A stretch of DNA of 64,000 nt from Gracilibacillus timonensis (GCF_900086715.1 NZ_FLKH01000011.1:310001-374000); one strand, 5' to 3'. Counted from the first letter of the stretch, positions 1 to 8,750 are shown. Program-made: numbers and translations. Notes: generated by a model from the sequence alone, not told the origin.

Positions 1-1
1 C

Positions 2-670
2 TCTATTGCATTAATAGTTAGTTTTTCGGTCGGATTATTGACAAGCTTTAATCCCTGTATGCTAGGGATGGCTTCCAGTATCTTTGCTTTTAAAGGAGAA
101 TCTAAAAACAAAAGCATTTTACCCATCACTTTGACTTTTATGATTTCTTTTACACTTACGTTCACGATTCTTGGTGTGGTTAGTATTTTTTTTGGTGAGC
201 AAGTATTAGAATGGACGGAACAATATGAAGATTTATTTCATAATTTTCTAGGTTTCTTATTTTTATTAATTGGATTTTATGTTCTCGGTTTAAGGCTTCA
301 TCACTTTCTAGGGTTACTTCCTTTTAGAGTTGTTACCTTTTATTCCAAACCTGAAAAAAAACAACAAAAACCTCGTAATCCTATAATGAAGGCTTACTCG
401 TTAGGTACCTTGTTTGGCCTTACACCATCACCATGTACAACACCTATGATTATTGCTATGATCGCCTTCGCATCAATTACTGGGTCATTAGTTAAAAGTA
501 CCCTTTTGTTACTAGTATATGGGATCGGACATGGCACGCCCTTTTTGATCATTGGATGGTTGGCTAGGGTATTGAAGAATACCAGATGGATGGTAAGGTG
601 GCAGAAACTCTTGAGTAAAGCAATTGGCGTTGGATTATTTCTTGTCGGTTTGTATTTCTTTTTTGAATAG
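2..670 (+). CDS. CcdA/DsbD-like membrane protein, 5' end outside window
   Basis: The reading frame is open from the left edge, so the start lies outside the window; the first visible TTG at 38 is inside a membrane segment and is not a credible start. About six hydrophobic segments are visible. Two proline/cysteine motifs typical of the CcdA/DsbD transmembrane family are present: SFNPC near the left edge and TPSPCTTP in the middle. These proteins pass reducing equivalents across the membrane by a cysteine pair, one Cys in each half. It sits beside metal-resistance genes, so a role in thiol or metal handling there is plausible but inferred. A terminator follows directly. Confidence 0.75.
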   Translation, partial: SIALIVSFSVGLLTSFNPCMLGMASSIFAFKGESKNKSILPITLTFMISFTLTFTILGVVSIFFGEQVLEWTEQYEDLFHNFLGFLFLLIGFYVLGLRLHHFLGLLPFRVVTFYSKPEKKQQKPRNPIMKAYSLGTLFGLTPSPCTTPMIIAMIAFASITGSLVKSTLLLLVYGIGHGTPFLIIGWLARVLKNTRWMVRWQKLLSKAIGVGLFLVGLYFFFE

Positions 671-679
671 CTATTAAAG

Positions 680-716
680 AATCGGTTCTCTATATTACGA
701 ATGAACCGATTTTTTG
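680..716 (+). terminator. Rho-independent terminator after the CcdA-like gene
   Basis: AATCGGTTC pairs with GAACCGATT across a 14-base loop and is followed by a run of T. It lies between the CcdA-like gene and the converging lspA. Confidence 0.8.
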
Positions 717-771
717 TACATTTATATTTGGTTTTTGTGTTCCTAATTCCACTAAAAATCCTCGTTTTAAA

Positions 772-1248
772 CTATACTTTTTCATTTTCCTGTTTTTGTT
801 GCCCCGTACGAGTTTCCAACCACATATCCAATATCATTAAAGCAACACCAGAAACTATGAAAACATCAGCGAGATTAAAGATAGGATAATCAATGAGCCG
901 AAAATCAAGGCTATCTACTACTTCTCCTCTAATCAAGCGGTCAAAAAAGTTCCCTAATGCTCCACCTAGCAACAGTGATAAGGCAAAAGAGATTCGTCGG
1001 TTATTCCTTCCTTCTGTTTGTAAATAATAAATGATACCCAGTACAACAATTAACGTTACAATAATAAAAAACCAGCGTTGACCTTGCAAAATTCCAAATG
1101 CTGCTCCTTTATTTCGAAGAGAAGTAATATGGAATACTCCTTCCCATAAAGGAATGGTTTGACCTATTTCCATCCATTTGACAATCGCAGATTTCCATAG
1201 TTGATCAATGATTAAAACGATGACTGCAATGATATAGTAGATCCTGAT
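772..1248 (-). CDS. lspA: Accessory lipoprotein signal peptidase (SPase II), no standard start codon
   Basis: An integral membrane aspartyl protease of the LspA family, which cleaves prolipoproteins ahead of the lipidated cysteine. Conserved boxes are present: LIIDQLWK in the first membrane helix, NKGAAFGIL, GGALGNFFDRL (first catalytic Asp) and FNLADVFIVSG (second catalytic Asp). The first ATG in frame (1173) would remove the first membrane helix and its Asp. Upstream the frame is open and homologous, with a very strong GGAGGAGGA ribosome site at 1251-1259, but only ATC (1248), AGG (1245) or ATC (1242) stand at start distance. Either ATC is used or the start was lost by mutation. Linkage of an extra lspA to cad genes is known in Listeria cad elements. 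It diverges from cadC. Confidence 0.8.
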   Translation of the reverse strand: MRIYYIIAVIVLIIDQLWKSAIVKWMEIGQTIPLWEGVFHITSLRNKGAAFGILQGQRWFFIIVTLIVVLGIIYYLQTEGRNNRRISFALSLLLGGALGNFFDRLIRGEVVDSLDFRLIDYPIFNLADVFIVSGVALMILDMWLETRTGQQKQENEKV

Positions 1249-1315
1249 TCTCCTCCTCCAATATTCATTATTTTAAAGTATACCATGATATAACGAACAA
1301 ATGTATATTTTATTG

Positions 1316-1344
1316 TTGCAATAAAACGTTATATTATTTATACT
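1316..1344 (+). promoter_or_regulatory. cadC promoter
   Basis: TTGCAA (1316-1321), 17-bp spacer, TATACT (1339-1344). The CadC-type operator begins nine bases downstream, at the expected transcription start. Confidence 0.65.
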
Positions 1345-1352
1345 AATATATA

Positions 1353-1372
1353 TACAAATAATAATTTGAATG
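1353..1372 (+). promoter_or_regulatory. CadC-type operator at cadC
   Basis: CAAAT-AATA-ATTTG, an inverted repeat with 4-bp centre followed by AATG. It closely resembles, from memory, the staphylococcal cad operator (CAAAT-AAAT-ATTTG). Its position just after the -10 box predicts autorepression by CadC, relieved by Cd/Pb/Zn. Confidence 0.7.
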
Positions 1373-1407
1373 TTATTGTATACACTAATTACAGAGGAGG
1401 GGTTGTT

Positions 1408-1809
1408 TTGAGTATTACTTCCATAAATAAAAAAGAACATGATTTAGATGGTATAAAATCAAGGGGAAAAGATGCTTGTGAGACATTTATATTTGACCCA
1501 GAAAAGGTTGAGCGCCGTCAGCAGGAAGTCGGTCAAACGGATGGCTTATCACAATTGTTTAAAGTTTTTGCGGATGATACACGGTTGAAAATTGTTTATG
1601 CACTTACGCAAGAAGATGAAATGTGTGTCTGTGATGTAGCAACGATTATTGGTTCTACGAATGCTACTGCTTCACACCACCTACGTATGTTACGTAATAT
1701 GGGGCTTGCCGAGTACCGTAAAAAAGGGAAGATGGTTTTTTATAGGCTAGTAAGTAATCATGTGCATCACCTTATGCAAGAAGCACTACAGTTGAAGGAA
1801 AAGAAGTAA
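1408..1809 (+). CDS. cadC: CadC, ArsR/SmtB-family metal-sensing repressor
   Basis: A winged-helix repressor of 133 residues if begun at TTG 1408, which has AGAGGAGGGG five bases upstream. An earlier in-frame ATG at 1366 lies inside the operator and is unlikely. The metal motif CVCD is present at the start of a recognition-region helix, and the N-terminal Cys is kept in DACETFIFDPEKV. The second N-terminal Cys of the pI258 CadC (TCEIFC) is Ile here. From recall of published mutagenesis, that cysteine was not essential for sensing. The DNA-binding helix reads NATASHHLRMLRNMGL. It is predicted to control its own promoter, cadA and the promoter at 11389. Confidence 0.9.
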   Translation: MSITSINKKEHDLDGIKSRGKDACETFIFDPEKVERRQQEVGQTDGLSQLFKVFADDTRLKIVYALTQEDEMCVCDVATIIGSTNATASHHLRMLRNMGLAEYRKKGKMVFYRLVSNHVHHLMQEALQLKEKK

Positions 1810-1949
1810 ATGTGATGAGTGTTGGGAAAAATTAGTTAAAATGTTACAAACAACTCAGTCCTCCGTTTTACATGATGGAATGCAGTTGCTCAAAAATAAA
1901 CCATAAAAATTACCTAAGAAAAGACCAGTAGATAAAAAATCATCTCAGG

Positions 1950-1993
1950 AGATTTAAGCCCTGGTATCCACTGGGGCTTAAATCTTGTTTTTT
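1950..1993 (+). terminator. Terminator between cadC and the ZIP gene
   Basis: GATTTAAGCCC pairs perfectly with GGGCTTAAATC and is followed by TTGTTTTTTC. The 140 bases between cadC and this hairpin hold no convincing gene. Confidence 0.85.
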
Positions 1994-2062
1994 CTCTGAA
2001 TTGTACCCTGATGGTCCAAATTATTTGTGAAATGGAATGAATTAAAGTAAGGAGAGTTTGTA

Positions 2063-2392
2063 ATGTTCTCATGGACTGTAGTATCTCTTGTGTTACTCAC
2101 AAGTATAGCTAATCTTGTTGGAGGACTTATTGTCGTGAGAAAAGAATGGTCCCCCAAAGCTCTTACATATTTAATGGCTTTTAGTGCAGGTTTTCTTTTA
2201 TCCATAGGTATTCTTGATCTAATGCCAGAAGGATTAGAAAATTCACCTGAAAATGGAATCTATATATTAATAGGATTTTTAGTATTATTTGCCTTTCAAA
2301 GAATCCTCACAACTCATTTTCATTTCGGCTATGAAACACATGAGGATAAACTCAGTAAAAAAACGGGCGGTTTAGGTGCCTTTATCGGAATG
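2063..2392 (+). pseudogene. ZIP-family metal transporter, 5' part, split by a transposon
   Basis: The first 110 residues of a ZIP (zinc/iron permease) transporter, with a good ribosome site (AAGGAGAG) before ATG 2063. Three hydrophobic segments are visible, then a His-rich cytoplasmic loop (THFHFGYETHED) typical of ZIP proteins. The frame reads ...GAFIGM and then runs into the transposon, which supplies ATG TAA. The missing part resumes exactly at 5652. Rejoined, the gene would encode about 255 residues, a normal length for bacterial ZIP. Neither half should transport alone. Confidence 0.9.
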
Positions 2393-2393
2393 A
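2387..2393 (+). repeat. Left target-site duplication (GGAATGA)
   Basis: GGAATGA directly precedes the transposon and is repeated at 5646-5652. Removing the element and one copy restores the ZIP reading frame (GAFIGMTIHSFFDG). Confidence 0.85.
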
Positions 2394-2517
2394 TGTAAAG
2401 CATCACTTTATTTCCTCTCAAATAGGGTTATCTTGTTCAAACTCCTCCAGGATAATTACTGTACTTTCCTGAAGTAATATGCTAAATTTTTTGCATATTA
2501 TAAGGGGGAGTTTTTTA

Positions 2518-3099
2518 ATGATTTTTTTACACGACTTTGGAATTGGGATAGAAGAATATGAGAAGAAAGGAAAAAAGAATAACTTTCCGTTATTTAAATG
2601 GTGCCCAAATTGCCAAGCAATTGCTTATGGAAACTTGCACAGACATGGTTATTATTGGAGATACGGAATAAACCAGGAAGAGGAACTACACATTCCTATA
2701 TGTCGTTTCAGGTGTTTGGTTTGTCAAGTAACGATCTCTATTTTACCGAGTTTCTTAATTCCCTATTTTCAACATACATTGGATACCATGATGGAAAGAT
2801 TAAGCAGTGTGCTTAAGGGAGAGAAAGTAAAAGGAAGTCGCCAGCAATTAGAACAACATCTGAAACGTTTTTATGAAAGCATCCATTGGACCCATAGCTT
2901 TTTTACAGACGCAGGATATCAATTGGGTTTCACGAAGGATATAAAAAAAGAAGCCCAAAAATACGTGACAATGATCCAAGATTTTGGCGAATCAACCTCC
3001 TTCTTCCGAAGGAGCTGGGGTCATTTATCATCCTATTTTATGGGCAAATTAATTCTACCATATTTACCACCAAAAAAGAATACTATTCATCCCACATAG
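2518..3099 (+). CDS. DUF6431-like zinc-finger protein of the transposon
   Basis: 193 residues from ATG 2518, which has AAGGGGGAG upstream; an earlier ATG at 2479 has no ribosome site. The N-terminal third has two Cys pairs (WCPNC and, after about 40 residues, CRFRCLVC) that could bind zinc. It resembles the DUF6431 proteins often found next to this kind of transposase, named from memory. The rest is helical and basic. Its role in transposition is unknown; DNA-end or target recognition is a guess from position. Confidence 0.65.
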   Translation: MIFLHDFGIGIEEYEKKGKKNNFPLFKWCPNCQAIAYGNLHRHGYYWRYGINQEEELHIPICRFRCLVCQVTISILPSFLIPYFQHTLDTMMERLSSVLKGEKVKGSRQQLEQHLKRFYESIHWTHSFFTDAGYQLGFTKDIKKEAQKYVTMIQDFGESTSFFRRSWGHLSSYFMGKLILPYLPPKKNTIHPT

Positions 3100-3185
3100 A
3101 CTTTTCCTAGCACTGATGGGAAGGACAAAGTAGAATAAAAGCAATGGATAACCGGTTATCCTTCTATAAAAAGGAGGAAAAGTTC

Positions 3186-4454
3186 ATGAATGAAAAAACA
3201 CGGGAAGAAATTGCTTTATTTCGTTATGGATTGATTGCCCCACTTTTGAATGGACAAGTAAAGCCAAAGGATTATTTGAAAGAAATGGAAGGGAAAATGC
3301 ATACGATTCCTTATTATGGGGAACGAAAGGTTGCAGCCAAGACAATGCAAGAATGGCATCTGCATTACCGAAGGAATGGATTTGATGCATTAAAGCCTAA
3401 AAGGCGTTCTGATCGAGGGGGCGCCAGAAGATTATCTCCGGATGACAAAGATCATATACTAGAAACACGAAAAAAATTTCTCCATATGCCTGTTAGTGTT
3501 TTCTACGAACAACTAATAGGAAATGGAGAAATCAACAAAAATCAAATCTCTTACTCTACTATAAACCGATTACTAAAAAAACACAAGATGGCAGGAAGGA
3601 ATTATATTCATTATCATCCAGAGAAAGAACGAAAACGCTTTGCGCATGATAAAGTCAATGTACTATGGCAGGCAGATTTATCACACGGCCCTTATGTCCC
3701 GGTTAATGGAAAAATGAAGAAAACGTTTCTTATTGCTTATATTGATGATTGTTCGAGATTGGTACCGTATGGACAATTTTTCTCTTCTGAGAAATTTGAT
3801 GGTTTAAGAGAAGTGACCAAAGAGGCATTCATACGCAGAGGAAAGCCAAACATCATTTATGCAGATAATGGAAAGATCTATCGGTCAGAAACGCTACAGT
3901 ATGCATGTGCCCAATTAGGAATTACCTTAGCTCATACGCAACCCTACGATCCTAAAAGCAAAGGGAAAATAGAAAGGTTATTTAAGACGATACAAACGCG
4001 TTTTTATCCACTACTTCAAACCAATCCAGCTACCTCTTTGGAGGAATTAAATGAGAGATTCTGGTGTTGGCTCGAAGAGGATTATCATCGGAGAGTACAC
4101 GCTTCCTTAGAAGGAAAAACGCCACATGAAGTATTCCAATCGCAGCTAGATCGAATCAGCTTTTTAGAGGACCTCTCTATTTTAGAAACCATCTTTTTAA
4201 GACGGGTAGAGAGAAAAGTAAAGCAAGATGGAACGATTACATTGGACAAGCAGTTATATGAAGTTCCTTCGGAATATATTGGTCAGCGAATTGAAGTTCG
4301 TATGGATGAACAACATGTTTATGTATTTGAGGACGGAAAAAAGGCAGCTGAAGCCAGAGCGGTCACCATCCACGATAACGCCCATATCAAACGTGGACCA
4401 TCGCCGTTTTCTCTCTCTGAAGCAAGGCAGGAGGAGGGAAAGGATCATGTATAA
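3186..4454 (+). CDS. DDE transposase/integrase (rve core, TniA/Mu-like)
   Basis: 422 residues from ATG 3186, preceded by AAAAAGGAGGAAAAG; the upstream ATG at 3144 lacks a ribosome site. The N-terminus carries helix-turn-helix-like DNA-binding regions. The retroviral-integrase-type core follows, with WQADLSHG (first Asp), IIYADNGKIY (second Asp) and PYDPKSKGKIERLFKT (Glu), which supply the DDE triad. The C-terminus has a Mu-type beta-barrel-like segment. It should cut and join the TGTAAA ends. It overlaps the next gene by 8 bp, which implies translational coupling. Confidence 0.9.
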   Translation: MNEKTREEIALFRYGLIAPLLNGQVKPKDYLKEMEGKMHTIPYYGERKVAAKTMQEWHLHYRRNGFDALKPKRRSDRGGARRLSPDDKDHILETRKKFLHMPVSVFYEQLIGNGEINKNQISYSTINRLLKKHKMAGRNYIHYHPEKERKRFAHDKVNVLWQADLSHGPYVPVNGKMKKTFLIAYIDDCSRLVPYGQFFSSEKFDGLREVTKEAFIRRGKPNIIYADNGKIYRSETLQYACAQLGITLAHTQPYDPKSKGKIERLFKTIQTRFYPLLQTNPATSLEELNERFWCWLEEDYHRRVHASLEGKTPHEVFQSQLDRISFLEDLSILETIFLRRVERKVKQDGTITLDKQLYEVPSEYIGQRIEVRMDEQHVYVFEDGKKAAEARAVTIHDNAHIKRGPSPFSLSEARQEEGKDHV

Positions 4455-5247
4455 AACATACTATTCCTTAGCAAAGGAAGCCTTTACCAAGGAAGCAACA
4501 GCAACAAATGCCTTCCAATCGACGAGTTATCAAGAGGCAATGAATGGTCTTGGGTATTTACAAAAGTCTAAAGGAATTGGGTTGTTGATAGGTGACCCTG
4601 GTGCTGGGAAGACGTACACCTTACGAGCCTTTAAGAATTCACTTAACCCAGCCTTATACCATGTCGTCTATTTTCCGTTGTCCACCGGAGGGGTGATGGA
4701 TTTCTACCGGGGGCTAGCATACGGACTAGGAGAAGAACCTAAGTTTCGTAAAGTAGATTTATTTCGTCAGATTCAACAAGGAATTGAACGGATGGAGCAG
4801 GAGCGTAAAATAACGCCCATATTTATTTTAGATGAAATGCATATGGCAAAAGATGCTTTTTTACAGGACTTAGCTATTCTTTTCAATTTCCAAATGGATT
4901 CGTCGAATCCATTTATTCTGATACTAGCTGGTCTGCCGCATTTGAAAACGCGGCTCCATTTGAATCACCATCGCCCGTTGGCTCAACGAATTATTATGAG
5001 ATACCAATTCCAGCCATTGAATAAAGAAGACGTTACTGCTTATATGGAGCATCAGTTAAAACTGGCAGGGGCAAAGATGCCGATTTTTACAGAGACAGGT
5101 TTAGAAGCTATCGCTTTACGTTCGCAAGGATGGCCACGCATCATTAACACATTAGCTTCAAATTGTCTTCTGTATGGAGCGCAGTTAAAAAAACAACAAA
5201 TTGATGAAGAGATTGTTCGTATGGCAACAGAGGAAAGTGGCCTATGA
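4447..5247 (+). CDS. AAA ATPase, transposition helper (TniB/ExeA-like)
   Basis: 266 residues from ATG 4447, with AGGAGGGAAAGG upstream. The Walker A motif is GDPGAGKT and the Walker B motif is FILDEMHM. The order ATPase after DDE transposase matches TniB/MuB/TnsC helpers, which choose the target and activate the transposase. The start overlaps the transposase stop, and its own stop overlaps the start of the next gene (ATGA). Confidence 0.85.
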   Translation: MYKTYYSLAKEAFTKEATATNAFQSTSYQEAMNGLGYLQKSKGIGLLIGDPGAGKTYTLRAFKNSLNPALYHVVYFPLSTGGVMDFYRGLAYGLGEEPKFRKVDLFRQIQQGIERMEQERKITPIFILDEMHMAKDAFLQDLAILFNFQMDSSNPFILILAGLPHLKTRLHLNHHRPLAQRIIMRYQFQPLNKEDVTAYMEHQLKLAGAKMPIFTETGLEAIALRSQGWPRIINTLASNCLLYGAQLKKQQIDEEIVRMATEESGL

Positions 5248-5498
5248 TGCGGCAAGGAATCATGATATTTGATTTACAGGGATGGAAGATCTGGATTGGC
5301 CAGCAAGACTATGAAACATTTGAAGGAATGGCTTTTGAATTACGTATTCAAAAGCATTATTTCAAAGCATATTTAGGAAAAGAAGATCAAGAGTGGTATG
5401 TGATATTAGATGAAGATGTAGCATTTAATTTACGTGTATTCGAGGTTTACAAAGTTCGTATAGAATACATAGATATCACATCAGGAAATGCCTCTTAA
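5244..5498 (+). CDS. Small conserved-looking transposon protein, function unknown
   Basis: 84 residues. The start ATG overlaps the ATPase stop (ATGA), a sign of translational coupling, and the stop sits inside the terminator hairpin. The sequence looks beta-rich (DLQGWKIWIGQQDYETFEG, then WYVILDEDVAFNLRVFEVYKVRIEYI). No family was recognised. It resembles a small beta-barrel, such as a separated C-terminal domain of a Mu-type transposase, but this is speculation. Confidence 0.6.
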   Translation: MMRQGIMIFDLQGWKIWIGQQDYETFEGMAFELRIQKHYFKAYLGKEDQEWYVILDEDVAFNLRVFEVYKVRIEYIDITSGNAS

Positions 5499-5512
5499 AA
5501 GGGGCATTTTTT
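5486..5512 (+). terminator. Terminator of the transposon operon
   Basis: AAATGCC pairs with GGCATTT followed by T. It overlaps the last codons of the fourth gene. Confidence 0.75.
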
Positions 5513-5645
5513 CTGGAATAGTATCTGAAATAATTTTACAAAGTTTTTTCAAATCGGAAATTAAATGAATAAACGAGCACATTACTCCAGATTTCTCTCT
5601 GATATAAAATGGAAAAGGATGTCTGAATTAATGTGGTAGTTTACA

Positions 5646-5652
5646 GGAATGA
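5646..5652 (+). repeat. Right target-site duplication (GGAATGA)
   Basis: Second copy of GGAATGA, directly after the TTTACA right end of the transposon. Confidence 0.85.
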
Positions 5653-6089
5653 CCATTCATAGTTTCTTTGATGGGGTCTCCATTGTTGCGGGATTCGAAG
5701 TAAGCAGTGAATTAGGTTTCCTTGTGTTTGTTGCTGTATTACTTCATAAAATACCAGATGGCTTAACCATTTCTTCGATTGTTCTTGTAGTATTTAATGA
5801 CAGGAAAAAGGCGTTTATTGCCTCTGCAGTACTGGCTTTGGCTACTATATTTGGAGGGGCTTTAGTATGGCTACTCAGTGACACAGAATTTGCAGCTGAA
5901 GTACTTGGCGATTCTTTTGCAAGAATTGCTTTGTCCTTTTCAGCAGGTGTTTTTCTATATGTTGCAGCAACGGACTTACTTCCAGTTGTTAATCAATCTG
6001 AAAATCGAAAAACTGGTCTTTACGTTTTGCTTGGTGTAGCCGTTTTCTATATAGCTTCTTGGATCATAGGAGTTGTTGGGTTGGAATGA
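5652..6089 (+). pseudogene. ZIP-family metal transporter, 3' part
   Basis: The remaining 145 residues of the ZIP transporter. It opens with the metal-pore motif (TIHSFFDG) and contains VLLHKIPDG, the second family signature, then four more hydrophobic segments. An ATG at 5649 inside the target duplication could start a short product, but there is no ribosome site and the first helices are missing. It belongs with 2063-2392. Confidence 0.9.
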
Positions 6090-6178
6090 AAATATTAAAG
6101 GAATAGCCTTGAATAATAAGTTGAGGAAATTAAACAGAAAAGTTGAGTTTAGTCTTAGCAAAAAAATTTAAAATACAA

Positions 6179-6194
6179 TCAAATAATCATTTGA
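6179..6194 (+). promoter_or_regulatory. CadC-type operator overlapping the cadA -35 box
   Basis: TCAAAT-AATC-ATTTGA is a perfect 6-4-6 inverted repeat of the same kind as at 1353 and 11417. Its right arm covers the first bases of the -35 box, so CadC binding would block polymerase. Confidence 0.7.
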
Positions 6195-6219
6195 CTATCT
6201 ATATGTGTGGATATATAAT
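6191..6219 (+). promoter_or_regulatory. cadA promoter
   Basis: TTGACT (6191-6196), 17-bp spacer, perfect TATAAT (6214-6219). It lies between the ZIP 3' end and cadA. Strong basal elements with overlapping operators suggest repression when metal is absent. Confidence 0.8.
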
Positions 6220-6233
6220 AGCAACATAACGTA

Positions 6234-6249
6234 ATATTCAAATGAATAT
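6234..6249 (+). promoter_or_regulatory. Second inverted repeat near the cadA transcription start
   Basis: ATATTCA-AA-TGAATAT is perfect 7-2-7. Its first 14 bases from ATTCAAAT onward match the 11417 operator, but the second CadC half-site is degraded. It may be an auxiliary CadC site. Confidence 0.45.
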
Positions 6250-6335
6250 CATAATGAGAGGTGGTCAAGAAAATAGGAATTCCACATGCATTGATTGATA
6301 AAAGATATGGTTAATTAAGAAGGAGGTTATTAAAT

Positions 6336-8744
6336 ATGAGTGAAGCAACGAAGCCATTAGAGGAGAAATATGTCTATCGTGTTGATGGATTTTCATGCGC
6401 AAACTGTGCAGGTAAATTTGAAAAAAATGTTAAAAAAATTCCGGGAGTAGAGGATGCAAAAGTAAATTTTGGAGCATCCAAAATTTCCGTTTACGGAGAA
6501 GCAACGGTTGAAGAATTAGAAAAAGCAGGTGCCTTTGAGAACCTTAAAGTGGCTCCAGAAAAACCTAGGCGGCAGGCTCCGCAAGAGGCTAAAAAAGACA
6601 AAAATATATATCGTGTTGAAGGGTTTTCATGCACAAACTGTGCAGGGAAGTTTGAAAGAAATGTTAAAAAAATTCCGAGTGTGGAGGATGCAAAAGTGAA
6701 TTTTGGAGCATCTAAAATTTCTGTATACGGTGAAGCAACGATTGAAGAATTAGAAGATGCAGGTGCTTTCGAGAACCTTAAAGTGGCTCCGGAAAAACCT
6801 GTACGTCAAGCCACACAAGAGGTTAAAGAGGAGAAAGAGGTTGAAAAAGAAGAAAAAGTGCCATTTTATAAAAAGCACAGTACTTTACTCTATTCGACCT
6901 TATTGATTGTTTTCGGATACCTTTCATCATTTGTAAATGGGGATGAGAACATTGTTACTACATTATTATTTGTAGCATCGATGTTAATCGGGGGATTATC
7001 GCTCTTTAAAGTCGGTTTCCAAAACTTGTTGCGCTTTGAATTTGACATGAAAACACTTATGACAGTGGCTGTTATAGGTGGTGCCATTATAGGTGAATGG
7101 GCAGAAGTTTCTATTGTTGTCATACTCTTTGCGATAAGTGAAGCTCTAGAACGTTTCTCTATGGATAAGGCAAGACAATCGATTCGTTCATTAATGGACA
7201 TTGCACCTAAAGAGGCACTTGTTAGACGAAATGGTCAAGAAATGATGATCCATGTAGATGATATTGCGGTTAGAGATATTATGATTGTCAAACCTGGTCA
7301 AAAGATTGCCATGGACGGTGTGGTTGTAAGTGGGTACTCTGCTGTGAATCAAGCAGCCATTACAGGTGAGTCAGTCCCTGTTGAAAAAACGACTGACGAT
7401 GAAGTATTTGCAGGTACTATAAATGAAGAAGGATTACTTGAAGTAGAAATAACTAAATTAGTAGAAGATACAACCATTTCAAAAATTATTCATCTTGTAG
7501 AGGAAGCACAAGGGGAACGTGCTCCTTCGCAAGCATTTGTTGATAAATTCGCAAAATATTACACACCGATTATTATGATCATTGCAGCATTAGTTGCTAT
7601 AGTCCCTCCATTATTCTTTGATGGCAGTTGGGAAACATGGATTTATCAAGGATTAGCTGTTCTTGTTGTTGGTTGTCCTTGTGCGTTGGTTATTTCCACT
7701 CCGATTTCGATTGTATCGGCTATCGGGAATGCAGCGAAAAAAGGTGTCCTTATAAAAGGTGGCGTTTATTTAGAAGAAATGGGTGCCTTAAAAGCCATAG
7801 CATTTGATAAAACGGGTACACTAACAAAAGGAGTTCCTGTTGTAACTGATTTTAACGTGTTAAACAAACAGATAGATGAAAATGAAATGCTATCCATCAT
7901 TACTGCATTAGAGTATCGTTCTCAGCACCCTCTTGCATCAGCAATCATGAAAAGAGCAGAAGAGGCGAATATTTCTTATTCAGATGTTGTGGTAGATGAC
8001 TTCTCCTCCATTACGGGAAAAGGAATTAAGGGTACAGTGGACGGAAAAACCTATTATATTGGAAGTCCAAAACTATTTAAGGAACTGTCAAACTCTAGTT
8101 TTGATAATAATTTAGAGGAAAAAGTTACAGCACTTCAAAATCAAGGGAAAACTGCTATGGTCTTTGGAACTGACAAAGAAATACTAGCTATTATTGCAGT
8201 AGCAGATGAAGTACGTGAATCAAGTAAAGAAGTCATTCAAAAACTACATCAACTTGGCATCAAAAATACTATTATGCTTACAGGTGATAACAAAGGTACT
8301 GCGCATGCGATTGGTAGTCATGTCGGAGTATCGGATGTTCAGGCTGAACTGATGCCACAAGATAAATTAGATTATATTAAACAATTTAGATCTCAATACA
8401 GCAATGTAGCCATGGTTGGAGATGGTGTCAATGATGCCCCTGCATTAGCTGCTTCTACTGTTGGAATAGCAATGGGGGGTGCTGGCACTGATACAGCACT
8501 AGAAACGGCAGACGTTGCTCTAATGGGGGACGATTTAACAAAACTTCCTTTTACTGTAAAACTTAGTCGTAAAGCACTAAATATAATTAAGTCAAACATT
8601 ACTTTTGCTATTGCAATTAAATTGATTGCTTTGCTTTTGGTTATCCCTGGTTGGTTAACACTGTGGATTGCTATCGTTTCAGATATGGGGGCAACCCTTC
8701 TTGTAGCGTTGAATGGTTTACGACTTATGCGAGTGAAAGAGTAA
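6336..8744 (+). CDS. cadA: CadA, Cd/Zn/Pb-exporting P1B-type ATPase with duplicated metal-binding domain
   Basis: 802 residues with AGAAGGAGG before ATG. Two heavy-metal-associated domains come first (GFSCANC near residue 20, GFSCTNC near residue 100); they are nearly identical, which points to a recent tandem duplication. Membrane helices follow, then the actuator TGES, the transport motif CPC (about 447-449), the phosphorylated DKTGT (Asp about 491), the HP motif (SQHPLA) and [10 protein letters not shown]. This is the standard order for a P1B ATPase that pumps divalent soft metals out of the cell. Two CadC-type repeats flank its promoter and a strong terminator follows, so it is a single-gene unit. 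Confidence 0.95.
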   Translation: MSEATKPLEEKYVYRVDGFSCANCAGKFEKNVKKIPGVEDAKVNFGASKISVYGEATVEELEKAGAFENLKVAPEKPRRQAPQEAKKDKNIYRVEGFSCTNCAGKFERNVKKIPSVEDAKVNFGASKISVYGEATIEELEDAGAFENLKVAPEKPVRQATQEVKEEKEVEKEEKVPFYKKHSTLLYSTLLIVFGYLSSFVNGDENIVTTLLFVASMLIGGLSLFKVGFQNLLRFEFDMKTLMTVAVIGGAIIGEWAEVSIVVILFAISEALERFSMDKARQSIRSLMDIAPKEALVRRNGQEMMIHVDDIAVRDIMIVKPGQKIAMDGVVVSGYSAVNQAAITGESVPVEKTTDDEVFAGTINEEGLLEVEITKLVEDTTISKIIHLVEEAQGERAPSQAFVDKFAKYYTPIIMIIAALVAIVPPLFFDGSWETWIYQGLAVLVVGCPCALVISTPISIVSAIGNAAKKGVLIKGGVYLEEMGALKAIAFDKTGTLTKGVPVVTDFNVLNKQIDENEMLSIITALEYRSQHPLASAIMKRAEEANISYSDVVVDDFSSITGKGIKGTVDGKTYYIGSPKLFKELSNSSFDNNLEEKVTALQNQGKTAMVFGTDKEILAIIAVADEVRESSKEVIQKLHQLGIKNTIMLTGDNKGTAHAIGSHVGVSDVQAELMPQDKLDYIKQFRSQYSNVAMVGDGVNDAPALAASTVGIAMGGAGTDTALETADVALMGDDLTKLPFTVKLSRKALNIIKSNITFAIAIKLIALLLVIPGWLTLWIAIVSDMGATLLVALNGLRLMRVKE

Positions 8745-8750
8745 AAGTAA

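Larger units (their letters stand above)
2394..5645 (+). mobile_element. Four-gene transposon with DDE integrase and AAA ATPase, inserted in a ZIP gene
   Basis: 3252 bp, bounded by 7-bp target duplications. The left end begins TGTAAAGCATCAC and the complement of the right end begins TGTAAACTACCAC, so the ends are imperfect inverted repeats. It carries four plus-strand genes: a Cys-rich DUF6431-like protein, an rve-type DDE transposase, an AAA ATPase overlapping it by 8 bp, and an 84-residue protein overlapping the ATPase by 4 bp. A transposase plus AAA helper is the TniA/TniB, Tn7/Mu-like plan. All four genes look intact, so the element may still be mobile. Confidence 0.9.

Noticed and set aside
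701-889. 62-codon plus-strand frame
   Set aside because: It lies in the terminator of the CcdA-like gene and opposite the lspA 3' end, without a ribosome site.
2040-2062. CadC operator in front of the ZIP gene
   Set aside because: CAAAT-T-ATTTG near 2018 has a 1-bp centre instead of 4, which places the half-sites on the wrong phase. It may be chance in AT-rich DNA.
6366-6840. CRISPR or other DNA repeat array in the cadA 5' region
   Set aside because: The repeat is two copies of a protein domain in frame, not short spaced repeats.
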